The notes: generated by a model from the letters alone, not told the origin. 64,000 bases of DNA from Mytilus galloprovincialis (GCF_965363235.1 NC_134845.1:68291261-68355260), one strand, 5' to 3'. Counted from the first letter of the stretch, positions 1 through 12,149 are shown. A program made the numbers and translations.

Positions 1-180
1 AATGAAATGCAGGGCTATATTCCTAAAACTGTCATATTCTAGGTGATTTTTTTTTTCGATCCCTTTTCCTGTATGAAACCAGATGTGAAGTACTAAATAT
101 ATCGTGTTTCACAGAAAACTTTTTGACGTGAAGGTGGAAAAGAAAGTAGTGTCACATTTTACATGCATTAAAGTTGTCTA

Positions 181-370
181 CTTAATATATAATTAGTTAT
201 CAAAGGTACCAAGATTATAATTTAGTACGCCAGACGCGCGTTTCGTCTTCATAAGACTGATCAGTGACGCTCATATCAAAATATTTATAAAGCCAAACAA
301 GTACAAAGTTGAAGAGCATTGAGGATCCAAAATTTCAAAAAGTTGTGCCAAATACGGCTAAAAATGCAAA
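181..370 (+). repeat. Dispersed mussel repeat, family S3 (5' part)
   Basis: Contains the string GACGCGCGTTTCGTCT, then CAGTGACGCTCATATC, then a 'gaagagcattgaggatccaaa' type stretch. The same order recurs at 60063-60384. I recall this module from many Mytilus sequences (established, from memory). No coding potential is evident; it is a truncated copy. Confidence 0.75.
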
Positions 371-1735
371 TGAATATGGACTGTTCTTTTTGTGAAATTC
401 GACACTATGTGAGCACAGGAATTTCAACAGATCTTTGTATGTTCAAGGAGTTTAAAATAACAGTAAACTTTTTTGCACTGCTTATATATTTGATTTTACT
501 TCTTTTTTCTTTTTTGTCTGAGTACCTAGATGTCCAACCGCAGAGTAGATAACTTATATTATCCGGAGTCAAAATTCGGTAATATAAACAGGTCTTTTGC
601 CTAATAGTAATTACTTTTGTGGGATTGTTTTAACATTTTAGTCATATTGTGTCATACGAGGTTTCTAATAATTTCTGTATTATATATTTAGATTTTTTTA
701 TTCATTATTTGTCAAACTAGGCATGTATAGAAGTCAATTTGTTCATAACAACATTTGATTTCCTCATAATCTAACATTTTTTTAATTAAAAAGATCTTTA
801 TTGTGTTGCATCTCGTGATATTTCATTGTTATATACTCTAGATTTAATAGCATGGTTAGTCGATTGTCACATGACCATTGCTAATATTCCCAATTTATCT
901 GTTATAATTGAAAATCATTATCACTTTTATGACGAATGTAATAATTTAAAACAGATGTCTAATTTTAGAGCAAAGGCAGAAATGTTAATCAGATATGTTT
1001 TTTTTTTAATTTTAGTTCATTGTTATTATCGATTGTTACCAAAATGTAGTCTTTATTTTTGTCACGAATAATGAACATATGAATGAATTATCTATGTTTT
1101 ACTTATTATGTAAACGATATATATGCTTACATATACTTAGACTAAATAACATATGATTTTTACCGTATGATAATAGCGTTAAATTAAAGTATATTCCATA
1201 CTTTGTCGAATTGGTGTTTAGCGGGCTGATATGAAAAGTTTATCACATGCTTCGATTGTTATACCTTTCCGTAACGTTATCACATGGCTTTCCAGTGATA
1301 CTCGGCAAATTCCGGAAAATGCACCTCCATGCTACGTTTTCTATGAAAAACATTACAAAGTAGTGTACAAAACAATTATTTGGATACTGGAAAGTATATT
1401 GTGTAAAATAACACACACAAAAAATAACACACAAAATTATTGAATAAATGCATTTTTAAAAGTTTCAAACATAATTTAGAAAGTTACTTTAAAAAAGTTG
1501 ACTTTTCCAAACAGTGTTCATTAAATTTATATTTTTGTCGATTCGTCCATATTAAAATATGTTTCTTCTCTGTTGGCATATAATAGAAAAATTTCATACC
1601 GAATGTTCTAAATTTGGGGTCCGACGTCCGTGAACTTTTCACTCTTTAAACTTCTATTTGGGAAACACGTAAAAGGATCAATTAATGAATCTTGTTATTT
1701 TCTCCATTGTTGAAGCATATGATAAAAAGATCATA
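371..1735. other. AT-rich DNA, nothing assigned
   Basis: Short open frames exist here but none shows a recognisable motif, and none has composition above what AT-rich DNA gives by chance. I see no gene or repeat. Confidence 0.5.
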
Positions 1736-1860
1736 ACATGCCATTTTTCATATCGCATGTATTATCAGTCCTCGGTCAATATCAGCCCTCGAGTTATGCG
1801 GCTCTTTGGCTGATATTGTACCTAGGGCTGATAATACATGCGATATGAAAAATGCCATGT
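1736..1860. repeat. Imperfect palindrome (about 52-bp arms)
   Basis: Arms 1736-1787 and 1808-1860 are reverse complements with a few mismatches and a 20-bp loop. It is foldback or MITE-like. Terminal duplications are not clear, so the family is unassigned. Confidence 0.8.
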
Positions 1861-1997
1861 AATAATCTGATATTATCGTATAGCAATATAATATTTCCCA
1901 CAGAAAGTAACCAAAAGTTAGCGTGCAATTAATTCTATTATTAACCAACTAAGTGCATAATGGCCAAAAGTGACTGTTTATTAAAAATTACATATTT

Positions 1998-2130
1998 TCT
2001 GTAATGGCCCTGTTTTTTTTCTGTAATGGCCCTGTTTTTCTGTAATGGCCCTGTTTTTTCTGTAATGGCCCTGTTTTTCTGTAATGGCCCTGTATTAATG
2101 CCCAGTTTGTCTGTATTAAGCCCTGTTAGG
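1998..2130 (+). repeat. Short tandem array of a TGTAATGGCCCTGTTTT unit
   Basis: Five near-identical copies of TCTGTAATGGCCCTG separated by T-runs of varying length, followed by two decayed variants (TGTATTAATGCCCAG, TGTATTAAGCCCTG). The same TAATGGCCCTG core forms the arms of the palindrome at 2425-2600, so the two are probably parts of one composite element. Confidence 0.85.
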
Positions 2131-2424
2131 GTTTTTAATAAAGTTAATAAAACTAAGTTGTAACGAGTATAATACCATTTTGTATTTTATTTAATTTAGC
2201 AACCAGCAACCAACATTAAAGAACCATATAAAGGGATCACTGTTCATCCTGTTTTTTAACACGTATCTCTTTCAACTTAATATCTTGGATATTTGGTATA
2301 TTTAAAGCTTTATAATGGTGAAGTACAAATTATTTTGTTCAAACTAAACTGTCATTAAAAGAGTAAGACAGTACATCAAGTTAGCAGCAACACATACACT
2401 TTTGTTCAGTTGGTTAATAAATGT

Positions 2425-2600
2425 ATTAAGAAATGGGTGTTTTTATAATGGCCCTGTTATATGTCCTCGGTCAGAAATAATGGCCTCGGATGTCCTGTAA
2501 TAGCCCTCGGCGTTGCCTCGGGCCATTACAGACTTCCTCGACCATTATTACAGACCTTTGACATATAACAGGGCCATTATAAAACACCCATTCATTAATA
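2425..2600. repeat. Palindrome with TAATGGCCCTG arms
   Basis: Arms 2425-2510 and 2513-2600 are inverted copies. Each carries GGGTGTTTTATAATGGCCCT-like sequence and a TCGG/CCGA-rich centre. The pair could fold into a hairpin of about 85 bp. It shares its core with the tandem array at 1998-2130. Confidence 0.8.
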
Positions 2601-3147
2601 CTATAATATTGCACTAGTCCAATAAATCTTCAAAATTCATGACGTCATCAACGACAAAATCTTAGTTTATTATATTGTTGAAGCCCCACCCTTGTACTCT
2701 ATACCGTCATTTTTTTATAACTTTATATGTCTACTGACATAACTATTTGTAAAATAAGGGTGGGGTTAAATTATACGAGGTCCACTCGACTTCATCATAA
2801 AAAATGTATTGACATGAATACTGTTGTTCTTGTATTACTTATGCTTTATTTACTTTGTGTATGAAAGTTAATAAATTTTCGAGATCCCTATCCTAAACTA
2901 TTGTTTTGTTTCCTCGCTTTTCTAGTAATTATAAACTGAATGATATAATTATATGGTCAAAACATTGGGATATATATGGGCGTTTTTCAATAAAAGCGTG
3001 ACTTTCAGACCTAAAAAAATGGAAAATCAACTTGTCTAAAATTTTATTTAAAGAGTTATTTTGAATACCTCTATTATAGACCTGTTTGTAAACAAAAAGT
3101 GCAATCTTAAATATTTTTTAAATTAATATTATTTTCAAAATTTGTGT
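2601..3147. other. AT-rich DNA; one CRE-type palindrome
   Basis: TGACGTCA, a perfect ATF/CREB-type palindrome, is at 2640-2647. An inverted pair GCCCCACCCTT / AAGGGTGGGGT is near 2685 and 2757. No gene is seen, so the CRE-like site has no evident client. Confidence 0.4.
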
Positions 3148-3965
3148 ACTGTTTCGTAGGGGACATTTGACTACTTCTAAACACACATCTTATTGCAATT
3201 TTAAATGTCTCCTATAGACATTCCAGTTTTGTTTACTTTATATACTAGAAAGATCTCATTTTTTCTGAATTGGAGAATCATTTTTTATCAATAAAGATTA
3301 TACAGTTACTGTACTTCACATATGAAGGTACAACTCATGTTACGTAGTGGACATTTTGATGCGTTTCGTAGTTGACAAAACAATTCGTAGTTTACAAAAA
3401 GTTTCGTAGTTGACATCAACCCTATTCTATGTTAAAAAAAAACATAATAAAAATTACATGAAACTAACCCTTGTTATTTGTTTTGCACGACTATAATTGA
3501 ATAAAGAGTAAAAAAAGACTGCATGGTAGTGGTAGTGCCCATACTTGTTTCGTAGGTGACCGTTTCGTAGGGGATATATTCACATGTTTTATCCCCCACC
3601 CCCCCACCCCCCACCCCCCCCCCCCCCCGGTCAATCCCTATATTACAATAATAACAATACTGCAAGACTGATTGTATTCATCAAAGCATGTATTAAGCTG
3701 TACATTGATATTTTTTTATAATTTTAAAACCAGATACTGAAGGAGATTTGCCCGTTTCGTAGTGGACATTAACAAAAATACGGTATCACTCTGGTCCATT
3801 GATGTGCTCAATTTTTCTTACCAACAATTTAACTGCCGTTACAAAAGCATCACTTCTTTTGTAAGACCGTAATGTTTATATCTGTAGCAAACAAAATTAC
3901 ATTGACTTTATCAAACTGTTTATTATCAAATTTAAATGACTTCGTTTCGTAGTGGACATTTTGTC
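3148..3965 (+). repeat. Dispersed same-orientation motif TTTCGTAGTKGACA
   Basis: About nine occurrences of TTTCGTAG(T/G)(G/T)GACA or close variants lie on the plus strand, near 3153, 3340, 3362, 3383, 3400, 3547, 3562, 3755 and 3943. Spacing is irregular (15 to about 190 bp) and the DNA between is not repeated. It is not a simple satellite. Confidence 0.8.
3592..3628. repeat. C-rich tract (G-rich on minus strand)
   Basis: Runs of five or more C separated by single A residues, ending in a long C tract. The minus strand has at least four G runs in 37 bp, meeting the usual G-quadruplex pattern. Length may be unreliable in assembly. Confidence 0.8.
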
Positions 3966-4069
3966 AGGGACACACCTTCTGAAATTAAAAATCCTATGTT
4001 AAAAGCTGTTTATTAAAATATGTTGCCTCTAAACATACTTTTGAATTATTATAGAATTTATATTAAGTA

Positions 4070-5068
4070 ACAATACAATACAATAATACAATACAATACA
4101 ATTTGCTTTATTTCAAAAAACACTCAGTCACATTGACATGTGTAACAATAACATTTATTTCTACATTTTTTTACGATATTTTAGAGTACGAATGTTGAAC
4201 AGGCGGTCTAGAGACATGCCATTTTGGTTGTTTTGAACCATTCAGGAATCAATATCCTCTAAAACAAAAAAAAAGAATCCTTTGCTTAAAAATGTTTGAC
4301 AGATGTTACAATCATTCTTGATTTATATTATTTAACTGTAATATCTTTTATTTCTATGACCTAAAGTTATAACCATTGGAAACTTTCTTTTATTGTCTTT
4401 ATTGTAACCATTTTTTATAAATAAAAATGAACGAAAAAAATACGGAGTAAATCATTACATATTTCATTCATTAAGTTCCGCTTGTCCATGATCCCGGGAC
4501 TACCGTATTTGGACCTTTGTAGATGGCCCGAGACTACAATTAATTCCTCTATCAGTTCTTTATAAATGTTTTGTCGCATTAAAAAAAATGCTATTCTTTT
4601 TATCTATTTTTTTTTTTTTTTTTTTTTTTTTTTGTGTGTAATGTACAGTACAAGTCCCAAAATATATAAAATTTTCAGAAAAATTGCATGTTTACATCAT
4701 ACAAATTTGGCCAATACACATCCATACCCATATAGGCAAGTCAAGAGATCATGTTCCGAAAAGTTTAAATAGCACCTTTTTGCACCTGGCCTAACCACTC
4801 TTTCCTTATCAAAATCAGTTAAAATAAAACATCCAAAAGTTTATTTCAGCTCTCTTCTTTCATTTCCACCTCAGAAAAACTAAGAAGTGTATGAAAATGG
4901 ATAGAAAAAAATAAAGAAAAATTAAAGGGAACTATATTCGTGTACAACGAAAAGCGGGATCATAAATTGTGGTCTTGGACCATATTTGGTACGTTAAAGC
5001 GCTCCAATACAGTTACCTTCATCAGTCTCAATATTAAACCTGCAATTCGCATGTGAATAGCATATAAC
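4070..5068. other. AT-rich DNA with a CAATA microsatellite and poly-T
   Basis: A (CAATA)n run spans about 4070-4102 and a poly-T tract spans about 4608-4633. No gene or recognisable element is seen up to the transposon at 5069. Confidence 0.55.
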
Positions 5069-5734
5069 CACAGTGTGGGAACGGAACTGTACGGTTTTCT
5101 AATACATTGTAAAGGAAACTTTAATGAACTCTTATGCTACTATAGAACGTTTCTGTTTCAAGTTTTGATAACTAAAACATTCTTTATGTAAATATGAACC
5201 AATAAAATAATAAGAAAGATATATGCATCCAAACGTTTTCCTTAGAATGGTGGAGATCCGTGTAAAACGATCAAAATTGTCACACAACAGCGATCAAAAA
5301 TGTCAAATAAACATCGAAAAATCAATGTTTGCTACCTGAATTTTCACATGTACCTTTCTGATATATAGTCTTACCTGTCTGAAAGTTTCAAAGCCATTGT
5401 TCCAGTTGAAATCCAAATATATTCATTTTTTCCATGTCGGATATTTTTATTGACTGTACAATCGCTTGCAAGTTTACTGTAATATCACTCGGAGCCTTCC
5501 TGTACAATCTCTTTGAGCTTTCCTGTAGAATTGCTTGGCCAAATTTATTAAATCCATTGCACATGCGCTGCATATACATTGCATTGGTTGTTTCTTACTG
5601 TCCTATTATATTCATCTATGGAATTTAAAGTGAAAATAAGCACAAAACCAGTCATTTTGACAATTAAGATTCTATCAAGGAACCCTTTTAAGGTGACTAA
5701 ATCAGAGACAAAAACAAAATATGTACAATAGATA

Positions 5735-6006
5735 TAAAAAAGAAGGTGTGGTATGATTGCTAAAGAGACAACACAAAAGACCAAAATGACACAGAAATTA
5801 CCAACTATAGGTCACCGTACGGTCGTCAACAATGACCAAATCCCATACCGCATAATCAGCTATAAAATGCCCCGAAATAACAATGTAAAACGAGAAAACT
5901 AACGGCCTATTTATGTACAAAAAATGAACGAAAAACAAATATGTGACACATAAACAAACAACCACTGAATAAGTATACAAGACAAAAAGAAAAGGACAGT
6001 ACAAAA
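5735..6006 (+). repeat. Dispersed mussel repeat, family S1
   Basis: The head resembles 'gaaggtgtggtatgattgc', followed by ACAGAAATTACCAACTATAG, a CACCGTACGGTCGTCAAC block, AAATGCCCCGAAATAACAAT and an AAACGAGAAAACTAACGG block. This order recurs at 9955, 31325, 40068 and 43720. It is nested in the 5069-7460 element. Confidence 0.8.
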
Positions 6007-6614
6007 TATGTTAAGAATATAATCTAAAATAAAAATGAAAATAATTCTCGTACAAAATAAATACTTATTTTTACCGAAAGGTGACTAGATGCTCTAGAAG
6101 GGTAATTAGCATATTTTGAATATTACTTAATATATTATTTACCAGCAATTTTAAAAAAAAAGATGATAAATACATATTTGAACAATACAACAAAGAATTT
6201 TTCATCAAAGGATCGGGATATTGTAACTTGATAAAGGAATTCGAATGTGGAATGGTGGTAGCTAACCCCTGATCCAAGAAAAGACGCGTATATGTAAATA
6301 AGCATGATATTAAAATAAGAAGATGTGGTATAATTTCAAATGAGATGTCTGTTTTTTATAAGCTATAGCTACTGGTAGAAAAAGCTCCAGTAAATCAAAT
6401 TTTATCGAGGACGGGAGAGGACTTGTTATCTGAAAGACAGAGAAAACACAAAATCCTTCAACATGATTTTTTTTTTTATATCAATGTCATGATTCAGGAA
6501 CTTTTCAATATTCCCAACTATAGCATCCGACAAACGAACGAAACAGTTTTTTGGGTTGTTTTTTTTTTTTTAGTGAGAACAACATTTTATCAAACCACAT
6601 TTATATTTTCAATA

Positions 6615-6900
6615 TAAATAAGGAGATGTGATATGATTGTCAAAGTTAAAAAAATAAATGAATTTAAGCAATTATAGTCGGCTATAAAAGGTCCCGACAT
6701 GAAAATAAGAATCAATACCTTTCGAATTTAACTGACGGTATAATTCATAATAAAACAATTTACGAAAAACATATATGACAGACATGAACCAACGACAACC
6801 ACTGAACTACGGGCTCTTGACTTGGAACAGGTACATAAAGAAATTGGCAGGGTGAAAAATATTTGTGCGCTCAGTTCTACCCAAAACTAGCACAGCACAA
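6615..6900 (+). repeat. Dispersed mussel repeat, family S1 (diverged)
   Basis: Head GGAGATGTGATATGATTGTC, then GTCGGCTATAAAAGGTCCCG and a tail ending CTTGACTTGGAACAGGTAC, matching the S1 layout. It is nested in the 5069-7460 element and repeated in copy B at about 14039-14324. Confidence 0.75.
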
Positions 6901-7460
6901 GACAAGGTTATCCTCCTTTCTTAGTAGGCTAGTTGTCCAAACGATGAAAAAAAAGCTCCAAGCGATTGTACAGGAAGACTCCGAGTGATATTACAATAAA
7001 CTTGCAAGCGATTGTACAGTCAATAAAAATATCCGACATGGAGAAAATAAATATATTTGGATTTCTACTGGGACAATCGCTTTTTAACTTTCAGACAGGT
7101 AAGACTATATATCAGAAAAGGTACATGTGAAAATTCAGGTAGCAAACATTGATATTTCGATGTTTGTTTGACATTTTTGATCGCTGTTGTGTGACAATTT
7201 TGATCGTTTTACACGGAGCTCCACCATTCTAAGGAAAACGTTTGGATGCATATATCTTTCTTATTATTTTATTGGTTCATATTTACATAAAGAATGTTTT
7301 AGCTATCAAAACTTGAAACAGAAACGTTTTATAGTAGCATAAGAGTTCATCAAAGTTTCCATCAAGCAACTTGTTATTTTGCAAATGTCGGAGCCCCGCT
7401 TGACAGTCTCCCGAATGACCAAATTATTAGAAAACCGTACCGTTCCGTTCCCACACTGTG

Positions 7461-9674
7461 ATAACAATACAATTGGAAGTTACAGTACATTTGCCCAAAC
7501 AACAACCGTAATGAACCTAATATATCAGGTTTCTCTTGTAGTAGATAATTACGCTCTTCTATAAAGTAGAAATGGAGAACGGTCAGCTTTGTTTCTGAAG
7601 TACACGATAGCTATTCATTCCTTGAAAATAATTGTCCCCTAAAAGTTGTTACAACTTAAAAAAAAACATAAAATAAGACATTAAGACGTGTTAGTTGCTG
7701 GATTTTATCTCAATCGAAGCTGCAACAGTATACATAACAACGATGTAAATTTCCTGGGCCGAAAATGTCAACGTAACGAATGTCAATAATTTAATTAAAA
7801 GTATCCTTTTCTTCTTTTACACAATTTTGTTTATCTAAATGACAAGGAGGTCATGCGATATCAACGTGTGTTCTGTTAATATATCAAGGTTATCTATCCT
7901 GTCAAGTGTACCAATTGTATCTATTTCAGAAGTTTACACACTTTTGTTAATATCAGAAAACTATACATCTCTGATACTAGAATAACGAGGTCCAATTTGT
8001 TAGCCGTCATGGGGTAAAAACGACAAATCATGAATTCAACTTTATATATAGCTAATATAGGACAATGGTGTTGATTATAAATTACACCACTCCAGACCCT
8101 TTCGTTTTCCACATAATTCATATTGCCTAAAAAATACAAGTTCCGAGTCGAATCCGATACCAATAGTATATTCACCTATTACCTTATCTGTACGTTAAAA
8201 GTAAAATCATAAAAATACTGAACTTAGAGGAAAATCAATTCGGAAAGTCCATTATCACATGGCAAAATGAAATAACAAAACGCATCAAAAACGAATGGAC
8301 AAGAACTGTCATATTCCTGACCTGGTACAGGCATTTTCAAAGAATATCCAAATTAAGTAAACAGGCTCCGATTTTCACCAATATGATAGATCATATAGAA
8401 AACTTGTCCCTTATTGGTCTAATTTTATTATAACTAAAGCATATGATAAAATTTTGCATTTTAAGGGTTTTTTAAAGTTTGTCCCAAAAGGTGATTTCCC
8501 TCCTGTTACCACTGGGTTTTTTTCACCAGTGGAAATGTTTGAAAGACCAAGATTTCATCTCTGGTAATGCCATGAGAAGAGCATCAATTCCTGCATGTAT
8601 ATATAGGCAATTGGCAGCCAGTTTGATAAATCCGAACTCCCTAAAGATCAGAATTTAGAGAAGAATAATTTTGTTGTTCTCTCCTGCTGCAGCTTTTTTT
8701 TGTACCTTCTGAGAATATTTCGTTGTCAGCAATATAATAGTACATGTGTTTTAATAGTATCTTATCAAATTAGATATTTTCAGATATTGTCTCACCTACA
8801 AACACAGCTTCTTTCTTTGTACCATCAAAGACTATAATACCTTACCAATAAGACATAAATATAGAAGATGCAGAGGCATTCAAGAACAGCCTCATATCTA
8901 CTAGAGTAGTCACCCAACAAACATTTAATTTTAATTTCACATGAAAATTGAGTTTTTAATGAGCACCATATTGAATGACTTAATTATAACTTGTGAAATG
9001 AGGTCATGAACAAATGAAAAGATGAAAACTTCGCAAGATATGGCATCTTCAAAGTCAGGAATCTGACGTTCAGTGCCGTGGTTCATAATTGGTTTCTAAG
9101 TTGAACTTCTAGTCAGCCAGTGAGGTATTGTGGCTCTTTTATTGAGCACTCTCTGTGATTGGAATCGAAAACATGTTAATGTAATGTGCTGTCTTGTGTG
9201 TTTAATATTTGATTTTATATAAATGTCATGATGATTTATTTGTCTAGATTGTATGGAACACCAATAGTGTGCATAATAAGACAGTTTTGGAATTCCATAA
9301 ATGTACTATACGTGTATGTAATCATTTGGAATAACTCAGACTTTTAATCTGTTATGGAATAAAACCACGTCTTCGTAGCTCCATTTATGTCTATTTTAAA
9401 TTCAGCAATATCGAGCATTCATACATTGTACAGCTATTTTGTCTCAAATTCATATAGGCATGCTATGTCAATTTTTTTTTTCTTATTGAGACTTGTGCTG
9501 AAAACGTATACCTTTGATTGCATATTTAAAGCATGATTTAGAGCGTACTGTTTCCTCGAAGTTTAGAAGTATAAAAAGGTACTTTTGATCTTAACAGTAG
9601 GTCGAAGATGCTCTTATGCTACATGTAGTATATTAATTTCATACTTTCAGAAATTTTCCACAGGGGATGTAGTG
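7461..9674. other. Unassigned spacer, includes a mussel repeat fragment at 8190-8345
   Basis: 8190-8345 carries a block I recall as a common mussel repeat (core GGAAAGTCCATTATCACATG, then ACTGTCATATTCCTGACCTG). The rest shows no gene. From 7948 the sequence is missing in copy B because of a 2,079-bp deletion. Confidence 0.5.
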
Positions 9675-9954
9675 ATTCCAAGTCCATAAGCTCTCATCTC
9701 ACATCAAAACTACACAAATATTTTACCGACTGACAAAATTACAGCTAGGCGTACATTGTAGGAACTATTTTGCTTGAATATTTAACAGGACTATTTTCTC
9801 CTGGTTTTTTTTTTCAGTCTGTTTCAAATTCCCTTTACAAAAGTGTTCTCATTCATGTCATGTGTCTCAGTAAATAATCGATTTATCAATTTGACTAAAC
9901 CCTTTACATGTTTACAGAAATGTTCTCATGTTTCTCTGTAAATTGAATCTAAAT

Positions 9955-10250
9955 TATCACATAGACAAGAAAAGAGGTATGATAACACATGAGACAACTC
10001 TCCATCAGAGATCAAATGTATATTGTCCTATAATAGGTTATCGTACGACCTTCAACAATGAGCAAAGTACAAACTGCATAGCAAGCTTTAGCATGTTTAG
10101 AGAACCCAGAATGACAAAGTATAAAACACTTGTGTAAAACATTTCAAAAGAGAAAACTAACGCACTTATTTTATATTATACTAATTGTTACAAAACAGTC
10201 AACGAAAAACAAATATAAATGCAGCAATAATTGACAACCAAATGTATCTA
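9955..10250 (+). repeat. S1 repeat in the downstream flank of gene A
   Basis: S1 layout (AGAGGTATGATAACACATGA head, TCGTACGACCTTCAACAATG middle, AACGAAAAACAAATATAAAT tail). The same copy sits at the same place downstream of genes C (31325) and D (43720), and is truncated in B (15372). It therefore pre-dates the gene duplications. Confidence 0.75.
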
Positions 10251-10269
10251 CATGTAATTACTGTGTCTA

Positions 10270-12149
10270 ATGTAAATCTGTGAATTACGAAGACGAATTT
10301 ATTTTTTACCACAAACATCAATCATGGAGCTTATAATCCCCTGTATATGTTCGTGCGTGTCTTTGTAAATTTCCAAGCCTACTAAACCCTTTACCACATA
10401 CATCACTTTGTGAGGTTCATCGCCTGTATGTATTCTCATGTGTCTTTGTAAATTTCCAAGCCTACTAAACCCTTTACCACATACATCACTTTGTTAGGTT
10501 CATCGCTTGTATGTACTCTCATCTGTCTTTGTAAATTCCCAAGCCTACTAAACACTTTACCACATACATCACTTTGTTAGGTTCATCGCCTGTATGTATT
10601 CTCATGTGTCTTTGTAGATTTCCAAGCCTACTAAACCCTTTACCACATACATCAATTTTTGAGGTTCAACGCCTGTATGTATTCTTATGTGTCTTTGTAG
10701 ATTTCCAAGCCTACTAAACCCTTTACCACATACATCAATTTTTGAGGTTCAACGCCTGTATGTATTCTTATGTGTCTTTGTAGATTTCCAAGCCTACTAA
10801 ACCCTTTACCACATACATCAATTTTTGAGGTTCAACGCCTGTATGTATTCTCGTGTCTTTGTAGATTTCCAAGCCTACTAAACCCTTTACCACATACATC
10901 ACTTTGTGAGGTTCATCGCCTGTATGTATTCTCATGTGTCTTTGTAAATTTCCAAGCCTACTAAACCCTTTACCACATACATCACTTTGTTAGGTTCATC
11001 GCTTGTATGTACTCTCATCTGTCTTTGTAAATTCCCAAGCCTACTAAACACTTTACCACATACATCACTTTGTTAGGTTCATCGCCTGTATGTATTCTCA
11101 TGTGTCTTTGTAGATTTCCAAGCCTACTAAACCCTTTACCACATACATCAATTTTTGAGGTTCAACGCCTGTATGTATTCTTATGTGTCTTTGTAGATTT
11201 CCAAGCCTACTAAACCCTTTACCACATACATCAATTTTTGAGGTTCAACGCCTGTATGTATTCTTATGTGTCTTTGTAGATTTCCAAGCCTACTAAACCC
11301 TTTACCACATACATCAATTTTTGAGGTTCAACGCCTGTATGTATTCTTATGTGTCTTTGTAGATTTCCAAGCCTACTAAACCCTTTACCACATACATCAC
11401 TATGTTAGGTTCATCGCCTGTATGTATTCTCATGTGTCTTTGTAGATTTCCAAGCCTACTAAACCCTTTACCACATACATCAATTTTTGAGGTTCAACGC
11501 CTGTATGTATTCTTATGTGTCTTTGTAGATTTCCAAGCCTACTAAACCCTTTACCACATACATCAATTTTTGAGGTTCAACGCCTGTATGTATTATTATG
11601 TGTCTTTGCAGATTTCCAAGCCTACTAAACCCTTTACCACATACATCAATTTTTGAGGTTCAACGCCTGTATGTATTCTTATGTGTCTTTGTAGATTTCC
11701 AAGCCTACTAAACCCTTTACCACATACATCAATTTTTGAGGTTCAACGCCTGTATGTATTATTATGTGTCTTTGCAGATTTCCAAGCCTACTAAACCCTT
11801 TACCACATACATCAATTTTTGAGGTTCAACGCCTGTATGTATTCTTATGTGTCTTTGTAGATTTCCAAGCCTACTAAACCCTTTACCACATACATCAATT
11901 TTTGAGGTTCATCGCCTGTATGTATTCTCCGAATGTGTTCTCATGTGATTCGTGAAATTCCGAAGTCGACTTTACCACATACATCACAGTTTACTGATGA
12001 GTTTTATCACCTGTATGTGTTTTCATGGGACGTTGTTGATTACTAACTAACGATGAATAATCTTTTACAACACAGATAAGTATTAAAGTTGGGTGTTCTC
12101 ATGCGTTTCTTGAATTCATCCTCTATCAAACACATCAGTCATAAAGTTG
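10270..12149 (-). pseudogene. Decayed zinc-finger tail of gene A with an 83-bp tandem array
   Basis: Minus-strand relics of C2H2 fingers continue past the stop codon of gene A. Units 10374-11948 form 19 copies of a finger-derived repeat, 83 bp each except one of 81 bp. A normal finger is 84 bp, so a one-base loss just before the first cysteine pair shifts every unit and the array cannot be translated as fingers. The units follow a pattern of types (ACTTTGTGAG, ACTTTGTTAG twice, AATTTTTGAG three times) that begins again at 10870, so the array grew by copying blocks of about six units. 11949-12149 holds further single relic fingers. Confidence 0.9.
10374..11948. repeat. 83-bp minisatellite of frameshifted zinc fingers with higher-order structure
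   Basis: The anchor CAAGCCTACTAAA begins at 10374, 10457, 10540, 10623, 10706, 10789, 10870, 10953, 11036, 11119, 11202, 11285, 11368, 11451, 11534, 11617, 11700, 11783 and 11866. All intervals are 83 bp except one of 81. The block 10374-10869 is repeated from 10870, a higher-order period of about 496 bp. Confidence 0.93.

Larger units (their letters stand above)
5069..7460. mobile_element. Non-autonomous long-TIR element, CACAGTG ends, 5-bp TSD (Transib/RAG-like, family T2)
   Basis: The termini are inverted: CACAGTGTGGGAACGG at 5069 and its complement ending at 7460. The arms stay complementary for about 450 bp (5069-5521 against 6953-7460), apart from a block of roughly 65 bp near 7366-7430 that the left arm lacks. 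The flanks carry the identical 5-mer ATAAC at 5064-5068 and 7461-7465. The interior shows no transposase and contains two S1 repeats, so the element is non-autonomous. A CAC-initial heptamer plus a 5-bp duplication is the known signature of Transib and RAG-like transposons; hAT (8 bp), Harbinger (3 bp), mariner (TA) and CACTA (2-3 bp) do not fit. The family call is inference. Confidence 0.65.

Noticed and set aside
7379-7564. 61-codon frame MQMSEPRLTVSRMTK, present in both A and B copies
   Set aside because: It spans the terminus and flank of the CACAGTG element, and its two copies are duplicates of one segment, so conservation is not evidence of coding.
10770-10964. Plus-strand open frame with repeated [14 protein letters not shown] in the decayed-finger array
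   Set aside because: It is the opposite strand of the 83-bp repeat; repetition alone keeps it open.
10374-11948. CRISPR-like array
   Set aside because: Units are contiguous finger-derived repeats with no unique spacers, in a eukaryotic genome.
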